Shown here: one piece after another, positions 36,809 to 49,850 of the stretch
How the letters are laid out: each line of letters opens with the position of its first letter
How positions within the stretch are numbered: position 1 is the first letter of the stretch
Source of the DNA: Paraburkholderia sp. BL9I2N2
Lineage (GTDB): Bacteria; Pseudomonadota; Gammaproteobacteria; Burkholderiales; Burkholderiaceae
Direction: 5' to 3'
Assembly (NCBI RefSeq): GCF_004339745.1
Contig: NZ_SMGP01000001.1
Span: 620,001 to 684,000 of the forward strand
Length of the DNA stretch: 64,000 bases
Translations under genes and position numbers: made by a program
The notes under the pieces: model-generated
What the model was told of the DNA's origin: nothing
Seen by the model: only the letters and a program-made list of their open reading frames with translations
Database searches by the model: none

Positions 36809-37234
36809 TTGCCACGACCCGGTGGCGCATGAGCGCACCGAGGTTCCAGTCAGAAGCGAAGGACGAGACAGTCAAAACGCGCCGGAATGCACCGGCGATT
36901 GAACTGCGGACTGTCTGGGAATTGCGCGGAGTGCCTTTTCAGGCGACGCCACGTGAACGGCGATCAGGCGACTTAATCGAACGGATTAAGATCGCGAAAC
37001 CGCTCGCGAGACCATGCCGGGGACGGCGATACGCATTGCAAACATGTGGCGCCTCCCTATGGTCGAATGAAGTGAAGAAAATTGACGGGGCGAATGCCCG
37101 AGCGCCAACTATATCAGCAGTATCTGGCGTCCGCAAACGTACGAAGATCCGGAGTTGACGCCTGAGGCGGACGTTGAGAGCCGGAATCTGCCTGGCATTC
37201 CGTACGGTTTCCGAACGCCGAATCACGAAATGAA
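36809..37234. other. Intergenic region upstream of the second ABC exporter
   Basis: About 425 bases. Two overlapping open frames (plus 36829-37158, minus 36939-37226) lack ribosome sites and any recognisable content, so I do not call them. The minus-strand promoter of the ABC exporter should lie near 36820-36900. Confidence 0.4.
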
Positions 37235-37267
37235 AAAGGGCTCACGCATTTCTACGTGAGCCCTTTA
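37232..37267 (-). terminator. Intrinsic terminator after tRNA-Val
   Basis: AAAGGGCTCACG pairs with CGTGAGCCCTTT around an 8-base loop, followed on the minus strand by a T run. It lies about 30 bases after the tRNA on the same strand. Confidence 0.88.
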
Positions 37268-37295
37268 GTCTTCGGTGATCGACACACCAAAATTC

Positions 37296-37370
37296 TGGTG
37301 GGTAGTACTGGGATCGAACCAGTGACCCCTGCCGTGTGAAGGCAGTGCTCTACCGCTGAGCTAACCACCC
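37296..37370 (-). tRNA. tRNA-Val (anticodon CAC)
   Basis: 75 bases on the minus strand: acceptor GGGTGGT with ACTACCC, D arm GCTCAGCGGTAGAGC, anticodon stem CTGCC/GGCAG with loop TTCACAC giving CAC, T arm ACTGG TTCGATC CCAGT and encoded CCA. It follows dnaQ, where E. coli carries tRNA-Asp, an old synteny with a different tRNA. Confidence 0.96.
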
Positions 37371-37418
37371 GAAGAGAGCCGAATTATGTCAGGGATTTTC
37401 GGCCTCGTCCAGTACTTT

Positions 37419-38153
37419 TTAAGCGGTTTGCTCATCCGCGGCGGGCGCAGGTTCGAGGCGCCACACGCTCGTGCCCTTGATCGCCTTGTCGAGACCGTCG
37501 AGCACCGCCTGGTGCGCAGCAAGTTCGTCGTCGCTGGCGGCGATCACGACCAGATCCAGCGAACTGATCGCGATGCGCGGCGCGTGCGCATCGCCACCGG
37601 CATGCGACTCGCCGAGCATGTCGATGACGAGGCTTTCCTGGCCGCGCGTCATCGCCAGATAGACTTCGGCGAGCAGTTCCGAGTCGAGCAGGGCGCCGTG
37701 CAGCGTACGGTGCGCGTTGCTGATGCCGAAGCGGTCGCACAGCGCGTCGAGTGAATTGCGCTTGCCGGGGAACATCTGCTTGGCGCGCGCCAGCGTGTCG
37801 ATGATTTCGCCGCAGTAGGTGCTCACCTGCGGCAAGCCCAGCAACGCGAACTCGACATCGAGAAAGCCGATGTCGAACGGTGCGTTGTGAATGATCAGGT
37901 CCGCGCCCTGGATGAAGTCGCGGAACTGGTCGGCGATCTCGCCGAACTTCGGCTTGTCGCTCAGAAATTCGGTGGTCAGGCCATGAACGGCCAAGGCGCC
38001 CGGATCGCTGTCGCGTTCCGGGTTGATGTAGAAGTGCAGGTTGTTGCCGGTGAGCCGGCGGTTCACCAGCTCGACACAGCCGAGTTCGAGAATCCGGTCG
38101 CCGGTGCGGGCATTCAGGCCGGTGGTTTCGGTATCGAGGATGAGTTGACGCAT
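37419..38153 (-). CDS. dnaQ: DNA polymerase III epsilon subunit (proofreading exonuclease)
   Basis: 244 residues, DEDDh exonuclease. Asp7 and Glu9 (ILDTETTGLN), HNAPFDIGFLDVEFALLG with the second Asp, and the ExoIII motif with His and Asp (HRTLHGALLDSELLAEVY) are intact. It proofreads for DNA polymerase III. It is followed by a tRNA and preceded by rnhA on the same strand; in E. coli the two are divergent, whereas here they are co-directional. Confidence 0.96.
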   Translation of the reverse strand: MRQLILDTETTGLNARTGDRILELGCVELVNRRLTGNNLHFYINPERDSDPGALAVHGLTTEFLSDKPKFGEIADQFRDFIQGADLIIHNAPFDIGFLDVEFALLGLPQVSTYCGEIIDTLARAKQMFPGKRNSLDALCDRFGISNAHRTLHGALLDSELLAEVYLAMTRGQESLVIDMLGESHAGGDAHAPRIAISSLDLVVIAASDDELAAHQAVLDGLDKAIKGTSVWRLEPAPAADEQTA

Positions 38154-38231
38154 GTCGGATTAGCCTGCCAAAGATAATTGCAGCAAAAAAATGGCGCGCG
38201 CGGTTACCCGGCGCGGCCGTCGCAGCAGGAA

Positions 38232-38678
38232 TTACATCTGCGCGAGTGACGCGACGCCGCGATTGGCCAGCTGGTCGGCGCGCTCATTCTCCGGGTGGCC
38301 ATTGTGCCCACGCACCCAGCGCCACTCGATTTCGTGTTGCGCGACGAGCGCATCGAGCCGCTTCCACAAGTCGGCGTTCTTGACCGGCTGCTTCGCGGCG
38401 GTGATCCAGCCTTTCTTCTTCCAGCCGTGGATCCATTCGCTGATGCCTTTCTGCACGTATTGCGAGTCGGTGTGCACGACCGCCTTGCAGGGCCGCTTCA
38501 GCGCTTCGAGCGCGGCGATCACGCCCATCAGTTCCATGCGGTTGTTGGTGGTGTTGGCTTCGCCGCCGAACAGTTCTTTTTCCTGGTCGCCGAAGCGCAG
38601 CAACGCGCCCCAGCCGCCGGGGCCGGGGTTGCCCTTGCAGGCGCCGTCGGTATAAATGTCGATGAGATCGGAAGTCAT
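38232..38678 (-). CDS. rnhA: Ribonuclease HI
   Basis: 148 residues, the family length. The catalytic set is intact: Asp11 ([17 protein letters not shown]), Glu49 (TNNRMELMG), Asp71 (HTDSQYVQ), His125 and Asp135 ([18 protein letters not shown]). It removes RNA from RNA-DNA hybrids. ATG 38678 overlaps the stop of the methyltransferase gene by ATGA, so the two are coupled. Confidence 0.97.
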   Translation of the reverse strand: MTSDLIDIYTDGACKGNPGPGGWGALLRFGDQEKELFGGEANTTNNRMELMGVIAALEALKRPCKAVVHTDSQYVQKGISEWIHGWKKKGWITAAKQPVKNADLWKRLDALVAQHEIEWRWVRGHNGHPENERADQLANRGVASLAQM

Positions 38679-39550
38679 TGAGTGTGGTTGCGTGTATTCG
38701 GTGTGGCGGCGGGCGCGAGGCCCGCGGCGAGGACGGGTTTCTTCACTTTCAGCGGGCCGACGAGACGCATGCCGCGCACGCGCTTGATCGCCTTGATCAT
38801 GTAGGTGGCGCCGAAAATCGGCCACCAGCGGTCGCCGGCGGCTTCCATGAAACCGTAGCGGGCGAGCCATTGTTCGCTGCCAAGCGGCGGACGATAGCAG
38901 CCGAAGCGCCCGCGTTCAAGGTCGAAGCCCAGCAGCTTGATCCAGTCTTTCAGCCGGGTGAAGGCGATCAGGTCGACGGCCGCCGGCACGAAAGGCCGGC
39001 CGGTCATCTTGCCGACCGATTGCCGCGCGCCCCAAAGCGACAGCGAATTGAAGCCGAGAATGATCAACTGGCCCTCGGGCATCAGCACGCGCTCGGCTTC
39101 GCGCAGCAGACGGTGCGGGTCGCTCGTGAATTCCAGCGTGTGCGGCATCACGATCAGATCGACGCTTTGCGCTTCGAACGGCAGGTCCAGCAGGTCGCAC
39201 CATACGGCACTGCGTCCGGCCGGCGCCGGCAGGCCCGCGAGTGCGCTTTGCGCCGCGCCACTGCCCGAATTGCTGCTCGAACCGTTGCGATTGCCATTGC
39301 CAACGTGCCCCGCGCCGCGCGGAAAAGCATACGGCGCGCTCGCCCCGCTCGCGGCGTCGAGCACGAGTCCGCGGCACGGCATGCGGTTCTCGCGCAGCGC
39401 GTCGAGTTGCGGCAGGCCGAGTTGCAGCGCATGGTAACCGAACACGTCCGACACCACGCGGTCGAGTTGGGTTTGCTCCCATTCGAGTACGTATCGGCCA
39501 GGTGGCGAGTCGGTCCAGGCGGGCCAGTCTATAATCGCTCGGTCAGTCAT
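38675..39550 (-). CDS. SAM-dependent methyltransferase (YafS-like)
   Basis: 291 residues from ATG 39550. A class I methyltransferase: motif I-like [15 protein letters not shown], acidic stretch [26 protein letters not shown], and [27 protein letters not shown]. An extra low-complexity Asn/Ser/Gly stretch ([16 protein letters not shown]) interrupts the domain near residues 85-100. The place between gloB (divergent) and rnhA is that of E. coli yafS. Substrate unknown. The ATG at 39613 is less likely because it would overlap gloB. Confidence 0.85.
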   Translation of the reverse strand: MTDRAIIDWPAWTDSPPGRYVLEWEQTQLDRVVSDVFGYHALQLGLPQLDALRENRMPCRGLVLDAASGASAPYAFPRGAGHVGNGNRNGSSSNSGSGAAQSALAGLPAPAGRSAVWCDLLDLPFEAQSVDLIVMPHTLEFTSDPHRLLREAERVLMPEGQLIILGFNSLSLWGARQSVGKMTGRPFVPAAVDLIAFTRLKDWIKLLGFDLERGRFGCYRPPLGSEQWLARYGFMEAAGDRWWPIFGATYMIKAIKRVRGMRLVGPLKVKKPVLAAGLAPAATPNTRNHTQ

Positions 39551-39569
39551 ATCAAAGAATGCGTCGCCT

Positions 39570-40361
39570 ATGAATGCGCTCGAGTACGTACCGGTCCCGG
39601 CGTTTGATGACAATTACATCTGGGTCGTTTCCGACGGACACCACGCGGCGGTCGTCGATCCGGGTGAGGCCGCCCCCGTAAAAGCCTATCTGGCGAAACG
39701 GGGCTGGCGGCTGAGCGCTATTTTACTCACGCACCATCATCAAGACCACGTCGGCGGGGTGGCCGATCTGCTGAATGGCCAGGCCGTGCCCGTCTACGGC
39801 CCCGCCGGTGAAGCGATCGAGCATCTCACGCGCCGTCTGAAAAATGGCGATCATGTGTCGATTGCGGCGCCCGCGCTCGAATTGAGCGTACTCGACGTGC
39901 CGGGTCACACGAGCGGCCACATCGCCTATTTCCAGGCGGCCGACCCGCAAGGCACGCCGCACGTGTTTTGTGGCGACACGCTGTTCGCCTGCGGTTGCGG
40001 CCGGTTGTTCGAAGGCACGCCGAAGCAGATGCTCGCCTCGCTGGATGCGCTCGCCGCGCTGCCCGGCGCGACCGAGGTTCACTGCGCGCACGAGTACACG
40101 CTGTCGAATATCCGCTTCGCGCTCGCGTGCGAGCCGGGCAACGCCGAACTGCAGGCCTGGCGGGACAAAGCGAGCGAACTGCGCGCGCGCGACGTGCCCA
40201 CGTTGCCCACCACGATCGCCCATGAACGCGCCGTAAATCCGTTTTTGCGCGCCGGCGATCCGGCGGTGCAGGCGAGCTTGCGGGAGCAGTTGCACGAGAA
40301 GGTGCCGGATCGATTGACGGCCTTTACTTTGATGCGCGAATGGAAAAACCGCTTCCGGTGA
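39570..40361 (+). CDS. gloB: Hydroxyacylglutathione hydrolase (glyoxalase II)
   Basis: 263 residues, metallo-beta-lactamase fold. Metal site THHHQDHVGG, then VLDVPGHTSGHIAYF, FCGDTLFACGCGRLFEGTPKQM and HCAHEYTLSNIRFA, with a C-terminal PTTIAHERAVNPFLR. It hydrolyses S-lactoylglutathione in methylglyoxal detoxification. Start 39570 lies 19 bases from the divergent methyltransferase start; a TATAAT at 39530-39535 inside that neighbour could be its -10. Confidence 0.96.
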   Translation: MNALEYVPVPAFDDNYIWVVSDGHHAAVVDPGEAAPVKAYLAKRGWRLSAILLTHHHQDHVGGVADLLNGQAVPVYGPAGEAIEHLTRRLKNGDHVSIAAPALELSVLDVPGHTSGHIAYFQAADPQGTPHVFCGDTLFACGCGRLFEGTPKQMLASLDALAALPGATEVHCAHEYTLSNIRFALACEPGNAELQAWRDKASELRARDVPTLPTTIAHERAVNPFLRAGDPAVQASLREQLHEKVPDRLTAFTLMREWKNRFR

Positions 40362-40449
40362 GCCGATCCCAGGAAGGGTATTCCTCACGCGATGAATCGG
40401 AAAAATTCGCCAAGCCCAAGATTTACTTGATTTTTTCGTAATTTTCCGA

Positions 40450-40478
40450 TTGACGTAAACGTTGCCGTTTCGTACTAT
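40450..40478 (+). promoter_or_regulatory. Sigma-70 promoter upstream of mltD
   Basis: TTGACG (40450-40455) and TACTAT (40473-40478) with a 17-base spacer, about 40 bases before the mltD ATG. The preceding 60 bases are AT-rich. Confidence 0.7.
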
Positions 40479-40517
40479 CGGCTGCAAATTCCAGCCCTTG
40501 TGGAAGCCGAGACGTTC

Positions 40518-42212
40518 ATGCGATTTATCTTTAGTGCGTTGCTGGTCCTGACGCTCGCCGCTTGCGCGAGCCAGGGACCGACGACGAGTATTCCGAACAC
40601 CGCAACAAGCCCCGCCAGTCAGCAAGCCGTAGCCGACGCCCTTCGCAAGACAGCCACCGCCAAAGAGACGATCAACGTCGACCAGGGCTCCGTCACTCAG
40701 TTGACGAGCGCCGACGCCGACCTGTGGGGCCGTATTCGCCGTGGTTTCCAGATGCCGGACCTGCAAACCGACCTCGTCGACATGCAGGTCAACTGGTATG
40801 CGCAGCGTCCTGATTACGTGCAGCGCATGACCGAGCGCTCGCAAAAGTACCTGTACCACATCGTCGAAGAGCTCGAGGCGCGCCATATGCCGACCGAGCT
40901 CGCGTTGCTGCCGTTCATCGAATCGGCGTATAGCCCGCAGGCTTTGTCGGTGGCGAAGGCGGCCGGCATGTGGCAGTTCATGCCGGGCACCGGCCGCACC
41001 TACAACCTCAAGCAGAACATGTGGCAGGACGAGCGCCGCGACGTGCTGGCCTCGACCAGCGCCGCGCTCGACTATCTGTCGCGTCTGCATGACATGTTCG
41101 GCGACTGGCAGTTGGCGCTCGCGGCGTACAACTGGGGCGAGGGCAACGTGCAGCGCGCGATTGCGCGCAACGAAGCGGCGGGCTTGCCCACCGACTATCT
41201 GAGCCTGCGCATGCCGAACGAGACCCGCAACTACGTGCCGAAACTGCAGGCGGTGAAAAACATCGTGATGAACCCGCAAATGTACGGGCTCACGCTGCCG
41301 TCCATTCCGAACCACCCGTATTTCGTGACGGTGACCACCTCGCACGACATCGACGTGGACATGGCCGCCAAGCTCTCGAATCTGTCCGCAGACGAATTTC
41401 GCTCGCTGAACCCGTCGTTCAGGAAGCCGGTGATTCTCGGCGCGACGCAGCCGCAGATCCTGCTGCCGTTCGACAACGCCAGCGCCTTCGAGCGCAATCT
41501 GAAGACGTACTCCGGTTCGCTGTCGTCGTGGACCACGTACACGGTCACCGAACGCGCGACACCCGCGGCGATCGCGCAGAAGATCAGTGTCGACGCCGAC
41601 ACGCTGATGGAAGTGAACAAGATTCCGGTCGGCATGCGTTTGAAACCCGGTTCCACGATCGTGGTGCCGCGCGGTTCGGACGACGACGAAGACATCAGCG
41701 CCGACGTGGCTGAAAGCGCCGTGCTGGCGATGGAGCCCGACGTCCCCGATACGCGCAAGATGCTGATCCGCGTGCGCCGTAATCAGTCGATGGCCGCCAT
41801 CGCCGTGCGTTACGGCGTGTCGGTCGGCCAGTTGAAGGCGTGGAACCGCACGCATCGCGACAGCGTGTCGCGCGGCCAGGTAATCGTGCTGCACGTGCCG
41901 GTCGGCAAGGCGATGCCGAGCGAGCCGGGTCCGGAGCGCATCGCGACCGACGTGCAAGGCGGCGGCGTCGAGAAGATCGGCACCCGCGTCGCAGACGCGC
42001 GCAGTGATTCGCGCTACGATAAGAAGAAGGGTCGTGGCCGGACAGAGGTGGTGAAAGTCTCCGAACCGGTGGGCAAGGTCAGCAAGCCGACGGCATCCAG
42101 CGCCAATAAGGGCAAGGTGACCAAGGTGTCGGCTTCCACGTCCAGCAAGGCGTCGAAGGCTGCGGCAGAGAGCCGCCCGAAGACCGTGGCCAACGCGAAG
42201 AAGGGTAAGTAG
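40518..42212 (+). CDS. mltD: Membrane-bound lytic murein transglycosylase D
   Basis: 564 residues. Lipoprotein signal with lipobox LTLAAC (Cys16), then an SLT domain with catalytic Glu135 (LLPFIESAYSP) and GMWQFMPGTGRTYNL. Two LysM repeats follow (YTVTERATPAAIAQKISVDADTL and RVRRNQSMAAIAVRYGVSVGQL), then a Lys/Ser/Ala-rich tail. It cleaves peptidoglycan at the outer membrane with anhydromuramyl formation. ATG 40518 was chosen over GTG 40500 for the signal peptide. Follows gloB on the same strand, as in E. coli. Confidence 0.94.
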   Translation: MRFIFSALLVLTLAACASQGPTTSIPNTATSPASQQAVADALRKTATAKETINVDQGSVTQLTSADADLWGRIRRGFQMPDLQTDLVDMQVNWYAQRPDYVQRMTERSQKYLYHIVEELEARHMPTELALLPFIESAYSPQALSVAKAAGMWQFMPGTGRTYNLKQNMWQDERRDVLASTSAALDYLSRLHDMFGDWQLALAAYNWGEGNVQRAIARNEAAGLPTDYLSLRMPNETRNYVPKLQAVKNIVMNPQMYGLTLPSIPNHPYFVTVTTSHDIDVDMAAKLSNLSADEFRSLNPSFRKPVILGATQPQILLPFDNASAFERNLKTYSGSLSSWTTYTVTERATPAAIAQKISVDADTLMEVNKIPVGMRLKPGSTIVVPRGSDDDEDISADVAESAVLAMEPDVPDTRKMLIRVRRNQSMAAIAVRYGVSVGQLKAWNRTHRDSVSRGQVIVLHVPVGKAMPSEPGPERIATDVQGGGVEKIGTRVADARSDSRYDKKKGRGRTEVVKVSEPVGKVSKPTASSANKGKVTKVSASTSSKASKAAAESRPKTVANAKKGK

Positions 42213-42298
42213 ACCAATAGCGGCTCTGGCGGTAGTGACCACATGCGTTGCGGGGGCAGCGCATGAATTGCGCTCCGATCACGCACCGTGCTTTTTCC

Positions 42299-42328
42299 AA
42301 CGCCGTCACCTGGGGTGACGGCGTTTTT
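42299..42328 (+). terminator. Intrinsic terminator after mltD
   Basis: AACGCCGTCACC pairs perfectly with GGTGACGGCGTT around TGG, then a T run. It ends the mltD transcript and lies before the MFS gene. Confidence 0.9.
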
Positions 42329-42422
42329 CATTGTGCAGATCATTTCCGGCAAAGCGAGCGCTTTTCCTTTATCTTTCGTGCTTCGCCCAAACCCATTCGG
42401 CCAGCCGCCTAATTCAAAGCTC

Positions 42423-43664
42423 ATGTCGTCGACCCAGTTGCGCGTCTTTTTGCTGTTCTCCGCCGGGTATTTCGTTTCCTACGTGTTCCGCGGCGTCAAC
42501 CTCGGCTTTGCGCCGTTCATCACGCACGATCTGGGTTTGTCGGCTGCGGATTTGGGCTTGCTCACCAGTCTTTATTTCCTCGGTTTCGCGGGCGCCCAGA
42601 TTCCGGCCGGCGTGCTGCTCGACCAATACGGCGCGCGGCGCGTCACGGCTGTCACGCTGCTGTTTGCGGCGCTCGGCATCTGGGTGTTCGGCGCCGCGCA
42701 TAGCGTCGGCATGATGATGGTGGGGCGACTGCTGATCGGCGTCGGCGTTTCTGTCTGTCTTGGCGCCGCGTTCAAGGCATTGGCGCAGCACTTCGCCGCG
42801 GCGCGCCTGCCATTGATGAACGGTCTGGTGATGGCGATCGGCGGCTTCGGCGGCGTGATGGTTGGCTCGCCGCTGACGTGGGTCCTGACGTTCGCAAGCT
42901 GGCGCGTGGTCTGCATCGGACTGGGTTTGCTGACCGTGCTGGTCGCGTTGGCGCAGTGGACGCTCGCGCCGGACACGAAGGAAGCCCATCACCAGGCCAG
43001 TATCGGCGCCCAGTTCAAAGGCACGCTGCACATCCTGCGCAGTGCGGCGTTCTGGAAAGTCGCGTCGTTCTCGGTCGTCACGCAAGGCGTCTTTTACGCG
43101 ATGCAGTCGCTTTGGGTCGGCGCGTGGCTGCGTGACGTGCAAGGCTTCGAGCCGCGCGAGGCCGCCGCGCTCGTGTCGATTCTCGGTTTCGCGATGATGG
43201 CCGGTTGCGTGGGCTTCGGCGCGGCGGCGCGCAGTCTCGAGCGGCGCGGCATCTCACTCCATGCGTTTTGCGGCATCGGCATGGCGCTGTACGTTCTGAC
43301 GCAGTTGCTGATCATGTTCAAGGCGCCGCTGCCCGCGGGTCTGTTGTGGGCGGCGTACGGGATTTTCGGCGGCACTGGCATTCTCAGCTACGCGGTCATG
43401 ACCCGGCACTTCCCGGCGCAGATGATCGGCCGCGTGAATACCACACTGACGTTGATCATCTTCCTGCTGATTTTCGGCTTTCAGATCGGCGTCGGCGCGG
43501 TGCTGTCGCGTTGGCCGGCGAGCGGCGGCCATTATCCGGCGGCCGCGCATCTGACCGCGTGGGGCATTCTGGTCGCGCTGCAGGTGTTGAGCGCGATCTG
43601 GTACATATTGCCGGGCCGCAAGCTGGTTCGTCCGGCCGAAATCCCCGCCGAACAGGACGCCTGA
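42423..43664 (+). CDS. MFS transporter
   Basis: 413 residues with about twelve helices. LFSAGYFVSYVFRGVNLGFAPFI, the first-loop motif LLDQYGARRVTAV and the second-half ARSLERRGISLHAFCGIGMALYVL are typical of the major facilitator superfamily. The start ATG 42423 begins MSSTQLRVFLLF. No substrate can be named. It lies alone between mltD and the carAB operon. Confidence 0.88.
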   Translation: MSSTQLRVFLLFSAGYFVSYVFRGVNLGFAPFITHDLGLSAADLGLLTSLYFLGFAGAQIPAGVLLDQYGARRVTAVTLLFAALGIWVFGAAHSVGMMMVGRLLIGVGVSVCLGAAFKALAQHFAAARLPLMNGLVMAIGGFGGVMVGSPLTWVLTFASWRVVCIGLGLLTVLVALAQWTLAPDTKEAHHQASIGAQFKGTLHILRSAAFWKVASFSVVTQGVFYAMQSLWVGAWLRDVQGFEPREAAALVSILGFAMMAGCVGFGAAARSLERRGISLHAFCGIGMALYVLTQLLIMFKAPLPAGLLWAAYGIFGGTGILSYAVMTRHFPAQMIGRVNTTLTLIIFLLIFGFQIGVGAVLSRWPASGGHYPAAAHLTAWGILVALQVLSAIWYILPGRKLVRPAEIPAEQDA

Positions 43665-44103
43665 GCCCGGCCGGTGCGCCGCTTCGTCGGTCGCGCCCCA
43701 TCTGCCGGCACTATCCCGATTCGCGCTCATGGCAACGCCGCGGAGCGCCGTCCGCACCAGCCGCAGCAAGGCTTTGAGCGATTTCGAGCCGCGCCGTCCC
43801 ACGAGTCGAAGCCATCTCGGATTTGGAGGGAAGGGTAGTTTCACGCTATAATTCCAAGGTTTGAGCTTATCAACCCGCACCCTAGCGCCTACCTCTCCCA
43901 TACCGTTCATCCGCCGCGCGCCACTGGCGTAGCAAGCAGGGCCCCGCCCCCAGCCGATCCGTCCACACAATGGACCCATCGCGCCTCTTGCAACGTCAAC
44001 GGCAGTTCGCGAGCGAGTCTGCGCGCGCATCCCGGATGCGTTTCGCTGCGGCTCGCAGTCGGATAGACAGGTCGGCAACAGGGTGTTCCCCAAGGAGTCT
44101 CCC
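43665..44103. other. carAB promoter and leader region
   Basis: 439 bases without a gene. A promoter is visible (43823-43852), giving a transcribed leader of about 245 bases before carA. Several short inverted repeats are present but no clear peptide-coupled attenuator or T-run terminator. Confidence 0.45.
43823..43852 (+). promoter_or_regulatory. Probable carAB promoter
   Basis: TTGGAG (43823-43828) and a perfect TATAAT (43847-43852) with an 18-base spacer, about 250 bases before the carA GTG. Confidence 0.65.
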
Positions 44104-45258
44104 GTGTTGCCGTCATTTTCTCCCGCTCTGCTCGCGCTCGCCGACGGCACGGTCTTTCGTGGTTACTCGATCGGCGCCCCCGGGCACACCATCGGCGAAG
44201 TCGTGTTCAACACCGCTATCACCGGCTATCAGGAAATCCTGACTGACCCGAGCTACGCGCGCCAGATCGTGACCCTCACGTATCCGCATATCGGTAACGT
44301 CGGCGTGAACGCCGAAGACGTCGAAGCTACGAAAGTCCATGCCGCCGGCCTGATCATTCGCGATCTGCCGGTTCTCGCGTCGAACTTCCGCATGGAGCGC
44401 ACGCTCTCGCAATATCTGCAGGACGAAGGCGTGGTCGCCATCGCCGGTCTCGACACCCGCATGCTGACGCGCGTTCTGCGCGACAAGGGCGCGCAGAACG
44501 GCGCGATCCTCGCCGGTTCGGACGACGAGGCCAAGGCAATCGAACTCGCACGCTCGTTCCCGGGTCTCTCGGGCATGGACCTGGCGAAGGTCGTGTCGAC
44601 GAAGGAAACCTACGAGTGGACCCAGACCGAATGGCGTTTGGGCGAAGGCTATGGCACGCAGAAGGCGCCGAAGTATCGCGTGGTGGCGTTCGACTACGGC
44701 GTCAAATACAACATCCTGCGCATGCTGGCCGAACGCGGCTGCCACGTCACCGTGCTGCCGGCGCAAGCCAGCGCCGCTGACGCGCTCGCGCTCAATCCGG
44801 ACGGCATCTTCCTGTCGAACGGCCCGGGCGACCCGGAACCGTGCGACTACGCGATTCGCGCCACGAAGGAGCTGATCGAGCGCGGCATTCCGACCTTCGG
44901 CATCTGTCTCGGTCATCAGATCATGGGCCTCGCGGTCGGCGCCAAAACCATGAAGATGAAGACCGGCCACCACGGCGCGAACCATCCGGTGAAAGATCTG
45001 GATGACGGCCGCGTGGTGATCACGTCGCAGAACCACGGTTTCGCGGTCGATGCCGACACGCTGCCCGCCAACGCCCGCGCCACGCACGTCTCGCTGTTCG
45101 ACGGCACGCTGCAGGGCTTCGCGCTGACCGACAAGCCGGCGTTCTGCTTCCAGGGTCACCCGGAAGCGTCACCAGGTCCGCATGACATCGCCTATCTGTT
45201 CGATCGCTTCACGGCGTTGATGGATACGAAGAAGGCCGGCAAGACCGCAGCGGCATAA
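44104..45258 (+). CDS. carA: Carbamoyl-phosphate synthase small subunit
   Basis: 384 residues. It begins [23 protein letters not shown], has the class I glutamine amidotransferase core with nucleophile Cys in [13 protein letters not shown], and catalytic His/Glu near [13 protein letters not shown]. It releases ammonia from glutamine for CarB. GTG 44104 has an AAGGAG ribosome site 6 bases before, which decides the start. carB follows after about 180 bases, rather far for this pair. Confidence 0.96.
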   Translation: MLPSFSPALLALADGTVFRGYSIGAPGHTIGEVVFNTAITGYQEILTDPSYARQIVTLTYPHIGNVGVNAEDVEATKVHAAGLIIRDLPVLASNFRMERTLSQYLQDEGVVAIAGLDTRMLTRVLRDKGAQNGAILAGSDDEAKAIELARSFPGLSGMDLAKVVSTKETYEWTQTEWRLGEGYGTQKAPKYRVVAFDYGVKYNILRMLAERGCHVTVLPAQASAADALALNPDGIFLSNGPGDPEPCDYAIRATKELIERGIPTFGICLGHQIMGLAVGAKTMKMKTGHHGANHPVKDLDDGRVVITSQNHGFAVDADTLPANARATHVSLFDGTLQGFALTDKPAFCFQGHPEASPGPHDIAYLFDRFTALMDTKKAGKTAAA

Positions 45259-45438
45259 AGCGGCATACAAGTCTCGGCGGCGCGCGGCTCGCGCCGCGCT
45301 GCGGTGCGCGTCATCGACGCACACGCGACATACAGCGGAGCACGCGCGGCGAGCCGCACCAGACAGAGCAGAGCGCGCGCAACGTCACGGCGACGCGCGC
45401 CGACGGAAAGAATTCAGGAATACATTAGCGAGAGCGTT

Positions 45439-48692
<3,254 letters not shown>

Positions 48693-48722
48693 GGCTTCGA
48701 ATACCTGTCCAAGATGTAAGTG

Positions 48723-48817
48723 CCGCGGTTAAGCGGCGTTCCGCAGGTGCTTGGCGCCGAGCTTTGCTCAGCGCTCTGGCCCCGGCGGAATGCACTTAAC
48801 CGCGGTGATTTTTTTTA
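48723..48817 (+). terminator. Large terminator-like hairpin between carB and greA
   Basis: CCGCGGTTAAG (48723-48733) pairs exactly with CTTAACCGCGG (48795-48805). The 61-base loop contains further pairing (GTTCCGC with GCGGAAT; GAGC with GCTC). A run of T follows at 48809-48816, only 28 bases before the greA ATG. It can end carB transcription or regulate greA. Confidence 0.7.
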
Positions 48818-48843
48818 CGGCTGTTTTTTGCATAGAGTTGTTT

Positions 48844-49320
48844 ATGAGCACTGTTCCATTGACGAAGCGCGGTGCGGAAATGTTGCGCGATGAATTGCAG
48901 CGCCTGAAATCGGTTGAGCGTCCTTCGGTGATCAATTCGATCGCGGAAGCGCGTGCCCAGGGCGATCTGTCGGAAAACGCGGAATACGACGCGGCGAAGG
49001 AAAAGCAGGGCTTTATCGAAGGCCGGATTGCTGAAATCGAATCAAAGCTGGCCGGCGCGCAGGTGATCGACCCGGCGGCGGTGGAAGCGGACGGTCGCGT
49101 GGTGTTCGGCGCGACGGTGGAACTGGAAGATCTGGACTCGGGTGCGTCCGTCAAATATCAGATCGTCGGCGACGACGAAGCGGACATCGACCATGGTTTG
49201 ATCTCGATCAGTTCGCCGATCGCGCGCGCCCTGATCGGCAAGTCGGAAGGCGACGTTGCGTCGGTGCAGGCACCGGGCGGCGTGCGCGAATACGAAATCA
49301 TCGCGGTTAGCTACGTTTGA
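48844..49320 (+). CDS. greA: Transcription elongation factor GreA
   Basis: 158 residues, the family length. The N-terminal coiled coil begins [28 protein letters not shown], with acidic tip [22 protein letters not shown]; the C-terminal FKBP-like domain has [15 protein letters not shown]. It reactivates backtracked RNA polymerase. The ATG 48844 is preferred; a longer frame begins inside the upstream hairpin. carB-greA is a conserved pair in Burkholderiaceae. Confidence 0.97.
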   Translation: MSTVPLTKRGAEMLRDELQRLKSVERPSVINSIAEARAQGDLSENAEYDAAKEKQGFIEGRIAEIESKLAGAQVIDPAAVEADGRVVFGATVELEDLDSGASVKYQIVGDDEADIDHGLISISSPIARALIGKSEGDVASVQAPGGVREYEIIAVSYV

Positions 49321-49331
49321 AGGCGGTTCCG

Positions 49332-49850
49332 GTGTCCCAGATGCCGCATCGATTTTTCCGTTTGTTGACGGTGGTGTGGGTCGGTAGTCTGCTGACTATC
49401 GGCTATGCCGTCGCACCCGTGCTGTTCACTTCGCTCGACCGGATGACGGCGGGCGCGGTGGCGGCGCAACTGTTTCGCATTGAAGGCGTGCTGGGTGCGG
49501 TGTGCGGCATTTTGCTGCTCGGTCTCGCGAATGTGCTGGTTCGGCGCGGCAGCGATGCGTATCGCCGTTTGCGCTGGCTGATTGCCGGCATGCTGGTGTG
49601 CGTGCTGGTCGGTTACTTCGCGTTGCAGCCGTTTATGAATGCAATGCGCATTGCCGCGCTAGAAGCGGGCAGCGATGTCGGACACTCGGTTTATGCGACG
49701 CGCTTCGGCATTCTGCACGGCGTCTCGAGTCTGTTCTATCTGATCGAAAGCCTGCTGGGCGTGGCGCTGGTGTGGAAACTGCCTGCCGGCGCAGGCATTG
49801 TGCCGGCGGAGCAGGGTGCTCGCGGCACGGCGGGGAAGGTCGCTGGCTGA
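49332..49850 (+). CDS. DUF4149 membrane protein
   Basis: About 172 residues with four helices: FFRLLTVVWVGSLLTIGYAVAPVLF, GVLGAVCGILLLGLANVLV, WLIAGMLVCVLVGYFAL and LHGVSSLFYLIESLLGVALVW. Charged stretches between the helices include RRGSDAYRRLR. The DUF4149 family is widespread next to greA in this group; function unknown. Starts: TTG 49317 (overlapping the greA stop), GTG 49332 or ATG 49341; GTG 49332 follows an AAGGCGG stretch. Confidence 0.8.
   Translation: MSQMPHRFFRLLTVVWVGSLLTIGYAVAPVLFTSLDRMTAGAVAAQLFRIEGVLGAVCGILLLGLANVLVRRGSDAYRRLRWLIAGMLVCVLVGYFALQPFMNAMRIAALEAGSDVGHSVYATRFGILHGVSSLFYLIESLLGVALVWKLPAGAGIVPAEQGARGTAGKVAG

Noticed and set aside
36829..37226. Two overlapping open frames in the gap before the second ABC exporter
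   Set aside because: They overlap on opposite strands, lack ribosome sites and have no recognisable content.
39723..42242. Antisense open frame of 839 residues opposite gloB and mltD
   Set aside because: Spans two genes and their promoter, with no domain and biased residues.
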